The notes under the pieces were generated by a model. The model was not told the DNA's origin. It searched no databases and saw nothing but the letters and a program-made list of their open reading frames with translations. 64,000 nt of DNA, taken from the NCBI GenBank assembly GCA_965207345.1, contig OZ242280.1:1240001-1304000 (forward strand), written 5' to 3'. This document shows positions 55,101-64,000 of the stretch, in pieces. The stretch is from G965207345 sp965207345 (GTDB taxonomy: Bacteria; Pseudomonadota; Gammaproteobacteria; PS1; Pseudothioglobaceae). The stretch's first letter is position 1. Each line of letters opens with the position of its first letter. The position numbers were made by a program, and so were the translations under genes.

Positions 55101-58100
55101 TAATGCTATCGCAGAAGATGATTATAATCCAGTGCAAAATGAACTCTTAGTATTCGCACAAGGTGATAGGCGCCAATGTCATACTGTTAACTTTATCAAT
55201 AATCCGCCAGATAGAGGGAAATATTTTATCAATACACTCAGCCTCGTAAGTAGTGATTCAAGTATTGCCGTAACTGTAACTCAACCAGAAAGTGGCGTGT
55301 ATATCCATGGTAATGATGCAACACTAAGCGAGTTAAGCCTCTCTGATACTGCTTCTAATGCTATTACTTTAAGTCCTGCTTTTGCATCTTCTACCTTAAC
55401 TTACAACGCAAATGTTAGTGTCTCAAGCGTAAATATTAGGGCAATTGTAAATGATTTGAAAATGCCCTATACACTCATCAATGGCGAAAGCTCAACTGAT
55501 GAGCCTGCAACTTACCAGGTGAAGGTTAATGATGTTGACGTTGACACTAATATTTTCAGTAGTAGTAGAGCTAACTTAATAGAAGGTGCAAATGTAGTAG
55601 AAATTGTAGTTACGCCAAGTGATTCTTCACAAACTAAAACCTACACTATTAATATTAACCGCACTATATCATCAGATACAAACTTACGTGAGTTATCTAT
55701 TGCGGGTGCTACACTCCACCCTACTTTTACACCTTCTACTCTATTCTACACCACAAGTCTAACAAGTGATATGCGCATTGTGGATGTTAGGCTAGTAGCA
55801 GCAAATCCCGAAGCAACAATATCTCGTGGCGGCACAACACCTGTTACTAACGGCGTTGATACGATTAATGTTATGGCGGGTGCTAGTGGTGTTTTTTACC
55901 AAGTTAGAGCTGAGGATGGCACAACAAAAGACTATACTCTTACTTTTTCTCGCGCTTCATCACAAGATCTAACCCTAGATAGTCTCATTCTTTCAGATAA
56001 TGTTGTGTTAAACCCTGCTTTTTCCTCTCTGACTAATGTCAGGAGTTGGAACGTAAGTGTAGCAAGTAATATACGCCAGTTAGATATTGAGCTAACAACA
56101 CTTGATCCACTTGCAAGCATTACTCGTGATGGTAGTGTAATACCTAGGGGCGTTGACAGGGTTAATATTGAGGTGGGCGATAATACTTTTGTTTACCAAG
56201 TTAGAGCTGAGGATACCACATTCGTAGATGACTATACTCTCACCATTTCTCGTAGCGCTGGACCGCCAGTTGCTAATACTGCTCGAGCCCAGAGAATATA
56301 TTCAAGTGAAAATGTAATACTTGATGCTTCAGCTAGTAGTAGTGAAGATGGCACTATTACGAGTTATAGTTGGGTACAAAGTAGTGGCTCAACGGTAACT
56401 TTAAGCAATGAAAATACTGCTATTGCAACCTTTACTGCACCAAATGTTGAGGTAGAGACTGATTTAACATTTATGCTCACAGTAACTAACAGCCATAGCT
56501 TAAGTGCCAGCAGCACGATAGTTATTACTATATTGCCTGTGGTTGAAGTGGTTTATGAGCACAGAACCTACGAGATATCAGAAAACGATCCCACCATACC
56601 CCTTTGTGTACTAGTTACCAACCAACCTGAAACATTCTCACCCTTAACACTTAGCGTATCAACTCTAGACAATAGCGCCTCTGCCCCAGAGGATTACACA
56701 GAGATAAGCGATGAGCGCTTAATTCTTAATCCAGGCGATACTAGTTTATGTTTTTCGGTTAATATTATAGATGATGCCATACTAGAAGCCAGAGAAAAAT
56801 TTACTGTCATCCTCTCTGTTGTGGATGATGGAGGTAATCGGGTAGTTATTCCAGAGGATGGAAGAACTGCAACCGTAATAATTCAAGATGATGAGGTTCA
56901 CTTAAACGATTTAAGCATTTTGGGCGACACTACATTAAATCCTGCTTTTGCCTCTTCTACAATGGCTTACACAGCAGAAGTGCCAAACAATAGAGAAAGG
57001 CTAACCATTACACCATCTGCTCACCCCTCGTTAGTAATTCGTCGCGGTGAAATAGAAATACCCAGCGGTTCTGCTGATAGTGTTGATTTAGCAGTAGGCG
57101 AGAATAATATTGAATATGCTATTACCGCTGGGGATGGTGAAACAATAGCAACTTATATCATAGCCATTACCCGCACCGCTAACACAGCACCAGTAATTGC
57201 AGACAGCACAACAACCACTATTAACTTTCCCGAGAACAGCATTGAGCCAATAGCCACTTACAGTGCAACTGATGATGGGGAAAACACCATCACCTGGTCT
57301 CTTAGCGGTGTAGATGCAAGTTATTTTACAATTGATAGTAATGGTGTATTGCGCTTTAGAGAACCCCAAGATTTTGAAGATGTATTAGGTGCTAGAGGTA
57401 GTGCCGATTACCTCATAACCATCATCGCTAGTGATGGCGCTATGCCAACCCCAGCAAGGGACATGCGAGATATTACAGTTAGGCTTACTAATGTGGATGA
57501 GCTAGGTCGTGTCAATGTCATAATCGTTGGAGGCGGCGGCATGCAAGTTGGAGAAGAGATAGCAGTCTCCGTTAGAGACCCAGATAGTCAGAGGACTAGA
57601 AACCAAAGATTCCAGTGGGAGATTAGTAGCAATGGTATAGATTACACTCCCCTTGAGACTAACTCACCTAGATATATCTTAACTGAGGATGATATTGGAA
57701 AAACCTTCCGCATGGTCTGGACCTATAATGACTCCGCTGGCTCTGATGATAGGAGGGTCACCAGCGCGCCAACTGTAGCAGTGGCAAGTGCGGATGCGCT
57801 TGGTGGTCCAATCATCGCACTTACCCAGGATAGTGGTATTTTTGATGATGACGGCATCACCAACAATAATCAGGTAACTGTAACGCTAGCGGTTAGTGCT
57901 ACTATGTGGCAATACACCAACAACAACGGGAGGGATTTCTTAGATGGTGAAGGGGTGAGTTTTATCCTAGATGAAGGCATCTACGCCGCTAATCAAGTGC
58001 AAGTCCGCCAGACTGTGCTTGGCAGGCAGTCCGTCATTTCTTCGCTCGGCGGGGTTACAATAGACACCACTGGGCCAACTGTCCTTTCTGTCACTTCCTC

Positions 58101-61100
58101 CACGCCAAATGGCACCTATAAAGAAGGTGATGAGATTAACATCACACTAAACCTAAATGAGCCTGTGCAACAACTTGGCATTGGTGGCTTTGCCTCAATT
58201 CCATCTCTTCGTCATGATCTTATTGTTGACCTATTTACAGACACTAAAAATACGATGACTTTAGTTGGAACGTTTGTGGTGGAAGCGGGCTATGAGACTA
58301 GCGACATTGTCTTAAATTTTATGCGTGGTACTGCTCGCGTGTTTGACCTTGCTGGCAATGAAATGGCTGCATCAGATTTATCTACTCCAGAAGGGGAAAA
58401 GCTAAGTGACAATAGTGATATTGTGATTGACGCCACTCCACCGACTATTCTCTCAATTACCTCCACCACACCAAATGGCACCTATAAAGAAGGTGATAAT
58501 ATTAACATCACAGCCACCTTTAACGAAGAGGTAAGCGATAATTCACAACTTGCAGTATTTCTTCTAGAGTCTGCTAGTCCTAGTATCTCGTCCAGATTAG
58601 TATTAGTAAAAGATACCCCTAACACTCTAGTTGCAACTTATCTTGTAGCAGCGGGTGCAAATAACGATGCCCTTTCTTTAACCGTCCAGTCTGATCTAGT
58701 GCCAACAGATGCCATCGGCAATGAGATGACAGATTTCTCCATTCCAGAAGAGCAAAACCTTGCTGATACCAGTGACATTATTCTTGATACCAGTGCACCA
58801 ATTGCCACCTTTAGCAATATTGCTACACTATTTGTAAATAGTCAAGTGATGGTTACTCTTAGCTTCTCAGAGTATATTAACAGGAATTTAAACACCAATG
58901 ATTTTACTATTACTAATATTCGTGGTGCACCATCGCTCTCTAGAAGTGGGGATGATTACATTCTCACCTTCACACCAGATAACCCTGACTTGCTCACTAT
59001 TACCTTTCATGGAGGCGTGACAGACCTTGTTGGTAATGTTGCTGCTAGCGTAGTAGTAAATAGCCAAGTAGCGCCAGCACCGCCAAGTGCGCCAATTGAT
59101 TTCTCTGGGTTTGGGGAGGATATGCAAATAACGCTTTCTTGGAATGCACCGGATAGTAATGGTGGTGCTCCTATTACCAAATATCAATACCGTGTCCGCA
59201 CCGCTGGTGATAGCTATGATGACATGGGTCCAACTGGCTGGCGGAATTTTGCTAGCGCTATTCCCACTGGGCTCACAGAAAGCCTGGTAGGTTTCCCAAA
59301 TAATATTGAATTATTCTTCCAAGTGCGTGCGCTAAACATCGCAGGCTTTAGCGAACCTTCAGAAGAAATTATTCTTTTTGCGCTCGGCATAGACACGCCA
59401 GTAGCATCAAATATAAGAGTTGGTTTAACTAGAGAATCTGCTGCCCAGATTGCAAGCGATGGCGTAGCCATTGTAACTGAAGGCGATACTGTATTTTTTG
59501 CCCTCACTTTGGATGGGGAACTACCCCATGCGCTTTTAGTGCCAGTAGATATTACTGGTGCCCAAAACTCTACCAGTGGTGCCGGTGCAGTCTATGGCAC
59601 AAGTGATAATGACTATACTATAAACGGTTTGCATAATAATAACAATGTTTGTGGCACTATCATATCACCTGCGACTGGCACCTTTGTCTGCCTACCTGCT
59701 GGTGCTGTCAATAGAGCAATTTCTGTTGCCATTAGAAGAGATGGTGCGAGTGAAAACCCAGAGACTTTTATTGTTAGCCTGCCTGCAGAGCCCATAATCC
59801 CCCAAGGGCAAGCCCCAGTGTTAAGAAGTTTTTCTACTGCTAAGAGAGAGGTCTCTACTCTTATTAAAGGCGGTCTCCTTGAGTTTGGCCTTCTTACTAA
59901 TTTATTTGTTTTTCCAGAAAACAGACAGACCGCACAAGTTTTTATCACCCGTCGATCAGCTCCCCCTGATTTAGCGCGTATGTTTAAAGGTAGAACGGAT
60001 ACTGGGACAGATAGAACATTAACAATAAGGCTTCACCTCTTGCACGATAGTGTTCTGAATTATTCACCTTCAGCAACCCTAAATATACCACCAATATATG
60101 ATGAAAACGGCAGAATAACAAATATCATTATAACGCCTGATCCTCCTCCAGTATTATCCATAAGACTACTAAGTAAAGAAGAGATAGCAGCAAATCCTGA
60201 AATGAGCGAGAATAATCACTATGTGGAGAGAATTGTTAACTCTCAGACGCCTACTGCTTTCTCCGTTTTTCCAGTTTATACAGATGATTTCGTAGCAGCA
60301 GAGCCCACAGAAATTGCTGATTTTGCTATTAATGTTCCTAGGCATGAATTAGATGATTATGAAATTGACTTAAGTCGTAGAATACCACAAGCTAATGTTA
60401 CTGTCTTGGATAATGAAGAGTTATTTGTATCTGGTGGCAGTGGAGAAACTGAGATAACTGAAGGTCAGTCCGCAACCTTTACTATCACTACAGGTGGGCA
60501 AGGACCAAGGCAAGCCTTCTTAGAGCGTAATGCCTATGCCTTTACCCAAGTAAAGACTGGTAGTAGCGGGTGTGCAGAATGTGATTGGGAAGAGGGGAAA
60601 AATGCAGAACTAGCTAATGATTTCACGAGCGATACAGGTATTGTTACACGCCTATTAACCTTAGATGCTGAGCCGCCAGCAAATACTCGCGGCACTTTTG
60701 ATTTTGCAGTAGCAGATGATTTAGTTTACGACCCAGATGAATATTTTTGGATTGATATTTGCGGCTTTATCGCAGCGAATACTCAAAGTTATTTAAAAAG
60801 AGACCCAGTTGATTTAACTAATCCTGGCTTTTGTCCCTCTGCAGGACGAGGCACTGGTGAGGTGCTTTTTGATGGCGAAGGATTCAAGGTAAAAATTATA
60901 GATAATAGCCCAATACCAACGCTCACACTAGAGCCAAGATCACCATCTAGTGTTAATATGGTTTGGGATATAGCCAATCCAAATAATTTACCCATAGATA
61001 AATGGCAATACCGAGTAAAACCAAGCGGCGACCAAGCCTTTAGCGATGAAGAAAATACACTCTATGGCTGGACTGATATAGAAGATAGCACATCAGCAGA

Positions 61101-64000
61101 TGGCGTTGCAGGTGCTCATAGTGAGCAATTTAGCCTAAATGAGCTAAATACTAATACTAGCTACTCTGCCCAGGTGCGTTTAGTGGTGGGTAGCGAATAT
61201 GGCAGGCCTTCAGCCGAGCAAACTAGCACAACTCCGCAAGGAGTAATACCAGATAGCCCAATACTTAGTGCAACCCCGGGTAACCAACAAGTCTTCCTTT
61301 CTTGGACTAAGCCATACGGCGGTGGTTTAGAGATACAATCTTATAAAGTTGCTTCAGGAACTCCACTTGATGGACTAGATGATTTTATGGAAATAGAAGG
61401 AAGTGATGCAGACACAATAACGCTTACAATTAGCAACCTGAACAATAACCAAGCCTATATTTTTGAAGTCCTAGCGGTCAATGTGATGGGCGATAGCCTG
61501 CCGTCAAATAGAGTCTCTGCTAGACCCATGCCAGCCATACCAAATACGCCAGTTTTACAAGCATTTCCTGGCAATAGGCAAGTTAGGCTAGAGTGGAGCC
61601 CGGTTAGTGGTAACGGCGATGTGGTTATAAAATATCAATACCGCCAACGCACTGCCTCTGAAACCTTTGTTGATAGCGATGGCGCGCCCAATGGTTGGCA
61701 AGATTTTAATGATAATCCAATTGCACCAACGCAAACTCTAGGAGGGTTAACAAACGATACTACCTACTTCTTCCAGGTGCGTGCTGTTAATATTACAGGT
61801 GCGAGCCTCCCGTCCAATGAAAACTCCCTAACACCCAGACCAACCCTGCCAGAAGCACTAACGCTTAGAGTTATTCGCGGCATAGAACAACTCACTTTAG
61901 ATTGGGAAGACCCAAATGATGAAACTTTTAGTATTACTGGTTATGAATATCGCCAAAGTGAAGCTTCAGGAGATTATGCCACAAGCCCCTGGATCCCTAT
62001 TGAGGGTGGTGCTACTCTGAGTGAATATGTCATTAGCCCTCTTAATAATAATACACTCTACTACTTCCAAATACGTGCAATCAATAGTGCTGGAGAAGGT
62101 GCACCGTCAGTGGAATCCTCCAATACACCGAGGGCACTTCCAAGCGTTACTTCATTTACCTTACCAGATAACCTAGCCCCTCAAGTGCCCTCTATGGCAA
62201 CCATCACCTTCTCTGAGGCAGTTGATGGTCTTGGCGTAAATGAGCTAGATTTTGCTAGGGATTTTGATACTACCAATGCAAATATTAACAGTATCTATAA
62301 TGTTGACCGAGGCTTGAGTTATACTGGTAGTGCAGTCCCACCTAATAATTTTGCTAGTAGTAGCACAAATTTTGTTATCACCTTCACGCCACAAACATTA
62401 GGCGTAGTAAGCATTAGCGTAAATAGCGAAGCGGTGCGTGCGGCAGGTTTCTTTAATGACCAACCATTTAGTGCTACAGGCGTAGCAGAAGAAGCACTAA
62501 CCTTAAGCTTCCCTGCACTTGGCACATCTACACTTGGCAATATAGCAAGTGTAGAAATTACTTTTAGCGAGGGCGTTAGCGGTTTAAGAACAAATGATTT
62601 TATTGCTACTAATGCTGTTGTAAATACTGTTGCAAATAGTGTTTCACAAGATAATGGCCAAGGTTCTACCTATATTATTACCTACACCCCAACCTCAGCT
62701 GGCGAAGTAATACTCACCCTTACTGCTGGCAGCGTGATGAGCTCTAATCGCGCGGGACCTGTGCTAAGTAGTAGCAGAGGTATGGCTCTAGTGGAGAGAG
62801 TAGAGGCAACAGGTGCGCGCTTCACTGCTAGAATTACCATGAACGCTATCACCACTGACCAGTTTAACGAAGCAATGTTTCGCGATACTGCTGTAAGGTT
62901 CTTAAAGATAATAGACTCAAACGTTTCAGCAAATGCCAACGATGTGCATATACTCAGCATCAAATCCAGATTAGTGTCTGCTGGCACCGTAGCATCGCCT
63001 GATGTGATAGTTTATTTTGAAGTGGTTAGCGATAATTTTGCTGGTGCTCAGCGCCTTGTGGGCAGCTACACTGGTATTATTGCACAAAATTTATTACCAG
63101 CATTCACTGGGCAAAGTATCGTCACTGCTACTAGCACCCCGCCAGAAGCAAAAAGACAAGCAACCCTAGCTGATGCACCGAGAAACCTAAGAGTAATGGC
63201 ACTAGCAGAAGGCGCAAGACTCACCTGGGATGCACCAGAAAATAATGGTGGCTCAGTAGTTAGCAGATATCAATATCGCCAGCGCACTGGATCCGAGATC
63301 TTTATTGATACTTTGGGTGCACTTAATGGCTGGCAGGAAGCAGGTGTAGAGTCGCCTTATGCTATTGCCGGCCTTACTGCAGGCAATGCGTATTTCTTCC
63401 AAGTGCGCGCTGTGAATGAAGTTGGTGCTAGCACCTCATCGCTTGCAATAAGCACGACACCTTTGGTTCAACCTATTTTAATTTTGGAGCTTAAGGGTGC
63501 TTACCCTGAAACAGAAGTCAGCGATTCTGCAGATGGTGCTACGCGAGATCCTATAAATTATGCACGAGAGATTGAAGTGGGTGGACAGCAAGTTGATTTG
63601 TTGCAATTCCACCTCTTCTCAAGTCCAGACTCTATGAGGGTGCGTAACGTGCTTATCACTCGCACCGACCCCGGCACCTCACCTGATTATGCTGACAACA
63701 GTGACTTTATGGGCACACCGCGATTTTCTGGCGGCGACCCTTCAAATATCATGTTCACACCGGGAGAACATCCTGTAGTGCTAAAAGAAACACTTGATAA
63801 TAATCTACAATACGAATTAGCAATTGTAAATGATGACAATCTTATTGAAACCACTGAATCTCTCTCCTATGAAGCAAGTTATGAATATCAAGATGCAGCA
63901 GGTAATTGGGTGCCAAGAACCATAGAGGAAGCGACCTTCACCATAGAAAATTTTGACCACGGCACTATTGATGTTGCACAAAGTGTAGTTATGGGTATTG
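52105..64000 (+). CDS. Giant exported multi-domain adhesin-like protein, 3' end outside window
   Basis: One uninterrupted frame of 3965 codons to the right edge. A Sec signal peptide ends AYA-Q (residue 28). Residues 33-1186 are five tandem units, each a Calx-beta-like domain (VGYE..., VYEPASGG) plus a cadherin-like beta-sandwich (NDATLSELSLSDTT...LSPAFASSTLTY). Then follow beta-sandwich domains (1187-1385), PKD (1387-1479), Calx-beta (1480-1597), beta-sandwich (1598-1690), a cadherin-like repeat (1691-1803) and Ig-like domains (1804-2322, two starting STTPNGTYKEGD). FN3-like domains lie at about 2325-2427, 2941-3049, 3050-3142, 3145-3246, 3248-3346 and 3689-3786. Acidic, with few Cys except pairs in Calx-beta parts. 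Probably a calcium-binding surface or secreted contact protein; the secretion signal must lie beyond the window. A weak AGGTG precedes the ATG. Domain calls are by eye. Confidence 0.88.
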   Translation, partial: MNKTLTRFIFAPVLLAVVLFVTISTAYAQTTPIRVGYESSSYMVTKSARTARFCVRVYEPASGGTPEILVVSPYFIEGGTAIDDVDYYDDGGFDQFVLPTGTTRSCDFIDLTGNNTALSIGRTIPLRLRLDNNPTNMVTIDPSATTIFIRGNDATLSELSLSDTTTSEAIALSPAFASSTLTYNAEDVDLSVTNVDVRAVVNDVAVSLYDGATYTISVNGAPSGDSVNLIEGANVVEIVVTSNDDSQTKTYTININRGPTPVRVGYEFQDYQSNYVTGSVTACAVITEPASGAPAPFTLSASVGGGTAISGDDYHPVQNEHLIFAKGNRRQCHTISFINDPPDRAKYFINTLSLVSSDPSIAVTIDPATAAGIIWGNDATLRELALFDATTSNVISLSPAFASSNIMYNLTVANSVLNVDIRAIVNDQVMSAGLPGHLIYSDSATYQVRVNDVDVETSANNRSRANLEVGANTVHIVVTSDDSQEILTYIIHINRRSPPIPIRVGYESSSFVVTKEQNDVEVCARVYEPASGGTPEVFSLTASIIEGGTAVVDVDYQPFVEASLHFPTGTTSKCHFMSFTRNAALSIGKTIPLGLTLRSRSLNSIITIDPSATTIFIRGNDATLSELSLSDTITSDTIALSPAFASSTLTYNADVVGSVSSVNIRAIVNDLAVSNYDGATYTISVNGAPSGDSVNLIGGANVVEIVVTSNDDSQTKTYTININYAPPIPIRVGYEHSSYLATKEQTSVGACFRVYEPASGGTPELFIIEPYFIEGGTAIDGVDYYDDGIDARSFTIGTTRRCLNIDLARNSALSIGRTIPLGLRLLGNPTNMVTIDPSATTIFIRGNDARLSELSLSDTTTSEAIALSPAFASSTLTYNADISVPSVDIRAIVNDLAISLYDGATYTISVNGAPSGDSVNLIEGANVVEIVVTSNDESQTKTYTISLYRGLPRVNVGYEFFFYNSTYELGSVTTCAIIYEPADGIAPAAFTLSVSTGGGNAIAEDDYNPVQNELLVFAQGDRRQCHTVNFINNPPDRGKYFINTLSLVSSDSSIAVTVTQPESGVYIHGNDATLSELSLSDTASNAITLSPAFASSTLTYNANVSVSSVNIRAIVNDLKMPYTLINGESSTDEPATYQVKVNDVDVDTNIFSSSRANLIEGANVVEIVVTPSDSSQTKTYTININRTISSDTNLRELSIAGATLHPTFTPSTLFYTTSLTSDMRIVDVRLVAANPEATISRGGTTPVTNGVDTINVMAGASGVFYQVRAEDGTTKDYTLTFSRASSQDLTLDSLILSDNVVLNPAFSSLTNVRSWNVSVASNIRQLDIELTTLDPLASITRDGSVIPRGVDRVNIEVGDNTFVYQVRAEDTTFVDDYTLTISRSAGPPVANTARAQRIYSSENVILDASASSSEDGTITSYSWVQSSGSTVTLSNENTAIATFTAPNVEVETDLTFMLTVTNSHSLSASSTIVITILPVVEVVYEHRTYEISENDPTIPLCVLVTNQPETFSPLTLSVSTLDNSASAPEDYTEISDERLILNPGDTSLCFSVNIIDDAILEAREKFTVILSVVDDGGNRVVIPEDGRTATVIIQDDEVHLNDLSILGDTTLNPAFASSTMAYTAEVPNNRERLTITPSAHPSLVIRRGEIEIPSGSADSVDLAVGENNIEYAITAGDGETIATYIIAITRTANTAPVIADSTTTTINFPENSIEPIATYSATDDGENTITWSLSGVDASYFTIDSNGVLRFREPQDFEDVLGARGSADYLITIIASDGAMPTPARDMRDITVRLTNVDELGRVNVIIVGGGGMQVGEEIAVSVRDPDSQRTRNQRFQWEISSNGIDYTPLETNSPRYILTEDDIGKTFRMVWTYNDSAGSDDRRVTSAPTVAVASADALGGPIIALTQDSGIFDDDGITNNNQVTVTLAVSATMWQYTNNNGRDFLDGEGVSFILDEGIYAANQVQVRQTVLGRQSVISSLGGVTIDTTGPTVLSVTSSTPNGTYKEGDEINITLNLNEPVQQLGIGGFASIPSLRHDLIVDLFTDTKNTMTLVGTFVVEAGYETSDIVLNFMRGTARVFDLAGNEMAASDLSTPEGEKLSDNSDIVIDATPPTILSITSTTPNGTYKEGDNINITATFNEEVSDNSQLAVFLLESASPSISSRLVLVKDTPNTLVATYLVAAGANNDALSLTVQSDLVPTDAIGNEMTDFSIPEEQNLADTSDIILDTSAPIATFSNIATLFVNSQVMVTLSFSEYINRNLNTNDFTITNIRGAPSLSRSGDDYILTFTPDNPDLLTITFHGGVTDLVGNVAASVVVNSQVAPAPPSAPIDFSGFGEDMQITLSWNAPDSNGGAPITKYQYRVRTAGDSYDDMGPTGWRNFASAIPTGLTESLVGFPNNIELFFQVRALNIAGFSEPSEEIILFALGIDTPVASNIRVGLTRESAAQIASDGVAIVTEGDTVFFALTLDGELPHALLVPVDITGAQNSTSGAGAVYGTSDNDYTINGLHNNNNVCGTIISPATGTFVCLPAGAVNRAISVAIRRDGASENPETFIVSLPAEPIIPQGQAPVLRSFSTAKREVSTLIKGGLLEFGLLTNLFVFPENRQTAQVFITRRSAPPDLARMFKGRTDTGTDRTLTIRLHLLHDSVLNYSPSATLNIPPIYDENGRITNIIITPDPPPVLSIRLLSKEEIAANPEMSENNHYVERIVNSQTPTAFSVFPVYTDDFVAAEPTEIADFAINVPRHELDDYEIDLSRRIPQANVTVLDNEELFVSGGSGETEITEGQSATFTITTGGQGPRQAFLERNAYAFTQVKTGSSGCAECDWEEGKNAELANDFTSDTGIVTRLLTLDAEPPANTRGTFDFAVADDLVYDPDEYFWIDICGFIAANTQSYLKRDPVDLTNPGFCPSAGRGTGEVLFDGEGFKVKIIDNSPIPTLTLEPRSPSSVNMVWDIANPNNLPIDKWQYRVKPSGDQAFSDEENTLYGWTDIEDSTSADGVAGAHSEQFSLNELNTNTSYSAQVRLVVGSEYGRPSAEQTSTTPQGVIPDSPILSATPGNQQVFLSWTKPYGGGLEIQSYKVASGTPLDGLDDFMEIEGSDADTITLTISNLNNNQAYIFEVLAVNVMGDSLPSNRVSARPMPAIPNTPVLQAFPGNRQVRLEWSPVSGNGDVVIKYQYRQRTASETFVDSDGAPNGWQDFNDNPIAPTQTLGGLTNDTTYFFQVRAVNITGASLPSNENSLTPRPTLPEALTLRVIRGIEQLTLDWEDPNDETFSITGYEYRQSEASGDYATSPWIPIEGGATLSEYVISPLNNNTLYYFQIRAINSAGEGAPSVESSNTPRALPSVTSFTLPDNLAPQVPSMATITFSEAVDGLGVNELDFARDFDTTNANINSIYNVDRGLSYTGSAVPPNNFASSSTNFVITFTPQTLGVVSISVNSEAVRAAGFFNDQPFSATGVAEEALTLSFPALGTSTLGNIASVEITFSEGVSGLRTNDFIATNAVVNTVANSVSQDNGQGSTYIITYTPTSAGEVILTLTAGSVMSSNRAGPVLSSSRGMALVERVEATGARFTARITMNAITTDQFNEAMFRDTAVRFLKIIDSNVSANANDVHILSIKSRLVSAGTVASPDVIVYFEVVSDNFAGAQRLVGSYTGIIAQNLLPAFTGQSIVTATSTPPEAKRQATLADAPRNLRVMALAEGARLTWDAPENNGGSVVSRYQYRQRTGSEIFIDTLGALNGWQEAGVESPYAIAGLTAGNAYFFQVRAVNEVGASTSSLAISTTPLVQPILILELKGAYPETEVSDSADGATRDPINYAREIEVGGQQVDLLQFHLFSSPDSMRVRNVLITRTDPGTSPDYADNSDFMGTPRFSGGDPSNIMFTPGEHPVVLKETLDNNLQYELAIVNDDNLIETTESLSYEASYEYQDAAGNWVPRTIEEATFTIENFDHGTIDVAQSVVMGI
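52201..55662 (+). repeat. Five tandem ~700-bp coding repeats (A-B-A-A-B)
   Basis: Unit boundaries, each set at the VGYE motif: 52201-52887 (A), 52888-53607 (B), 53608-54291 (A), 54292-54963 (A), 54964-55662 (B). A units share long identical DNA stretches, for example around 52510-52600, 53930-54000 and 54600-54680. B units share their own version, including RRQCHT and a long identical-type segment near 52960-53220 and 55040-55270. Copy number is likely to vary between strains. Confidence 0.85.

Noticed and set aside
57088..62987. Many antisense ORFs of 60-110 codons under the giant gene
   Set aside because: They mirror a strongly biased coding frame on the other strand and have no start signals or family features.

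Overview
This window is a low-GC, gene-dense chromosomal segment from an autotrophic gammaproteobacterium. The evidence is gammaproteobacterial core genes (iscX, tolB-pal-cpoB, bamD, spoT, ccmCDE/ccmG, prlC, tsaB, a GT51 glycosyltransferase) together with a red-type form I RuBisCO locus (cbbL-cbbS-cbbX with divergent cbbR). The mix of housekeeping genes, RuBisCO, worn IS fragments and frameshifted genes would fit the sulfur-oxidising SUP05/Thioglobus and mussel-symbiont lineage, but that placement is inference; no sulfur gene is visible here.

Layout. 1-4.3 kb: a general amino-acid ABC importer on the minus strand (aapJ duplicated in tandem, aapQ, aapM running off the left edge). 4.6-6.5 kb: glutamine-dependent NAD synthetase with an added N-terminal helix-turn-helix domain and a palindrome over its own -10 box. 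6.5-11.3 kb: IS5-type remnant, pabB-like gene, then iscX-tolB-pal-cpoB on the minus strand. 11.3-12.6 kb: a GC-richer islet with a two-copy repeat and a frameshifted polysaccharide-type gene. 12.6-23.9 kb: spoT, bamD-MFS-ssb, yejBEF, a decayed Tyr-rich gene, cfa, dapB. About 24 kb: tRNA-His. 24.4-28.5 kb: the RuBisCO locus. 28.6-34.3 kb: small broken ORF, queE, an exported Hsp20-like protein, aroC, and the ribE-ribBX-ribH-nusB operon. 34.4-36.2 kb: an islet with a ParB-like gene plus an unknown partner behind a near-consensus promoter, beside a fragment of another gene. 36.4-41.4 kb: uvrB, aspartate-type aminotransferase, frameshifted rhuM and an IS1595 remnant. 41.4-50.1 kb: RND efflux pump, prlC, ccmG-ccmE-ccmD-ccmC (no ccmF), tsaB, and a GT51 enzyme resembling PBP1b without its transpeptidase part. 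50.3-51.9 kb: glycine-zipper protein, Sel1 protein, pyrF.

From 52105 to the right edge a single open frame of at least 3965 codons encodes a giant exported protein. It has a signal peptide and then five tandem ~700-bp units (Calx-beta-like plus cadherin-like beta-sandwich), followed by further beta-sandwich, PKD, Calx-beta, cadherin, Ig-like and at least six fibronectin-III-like domains. Its end lies outside the window. It is the most striking accessory feature and is probably a surface adhesin or contact protein.

The best candidates for undescribed biology are the HTH-NadE fusion with its palindromic promoter, the giant protein with its paired-cysteine repeat units, and the ParB-like/unknown two-gene islet. 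Several broken genes have their lesion at a simple-sequence run, which raises the question of phase variation versus decay or sequencing error.
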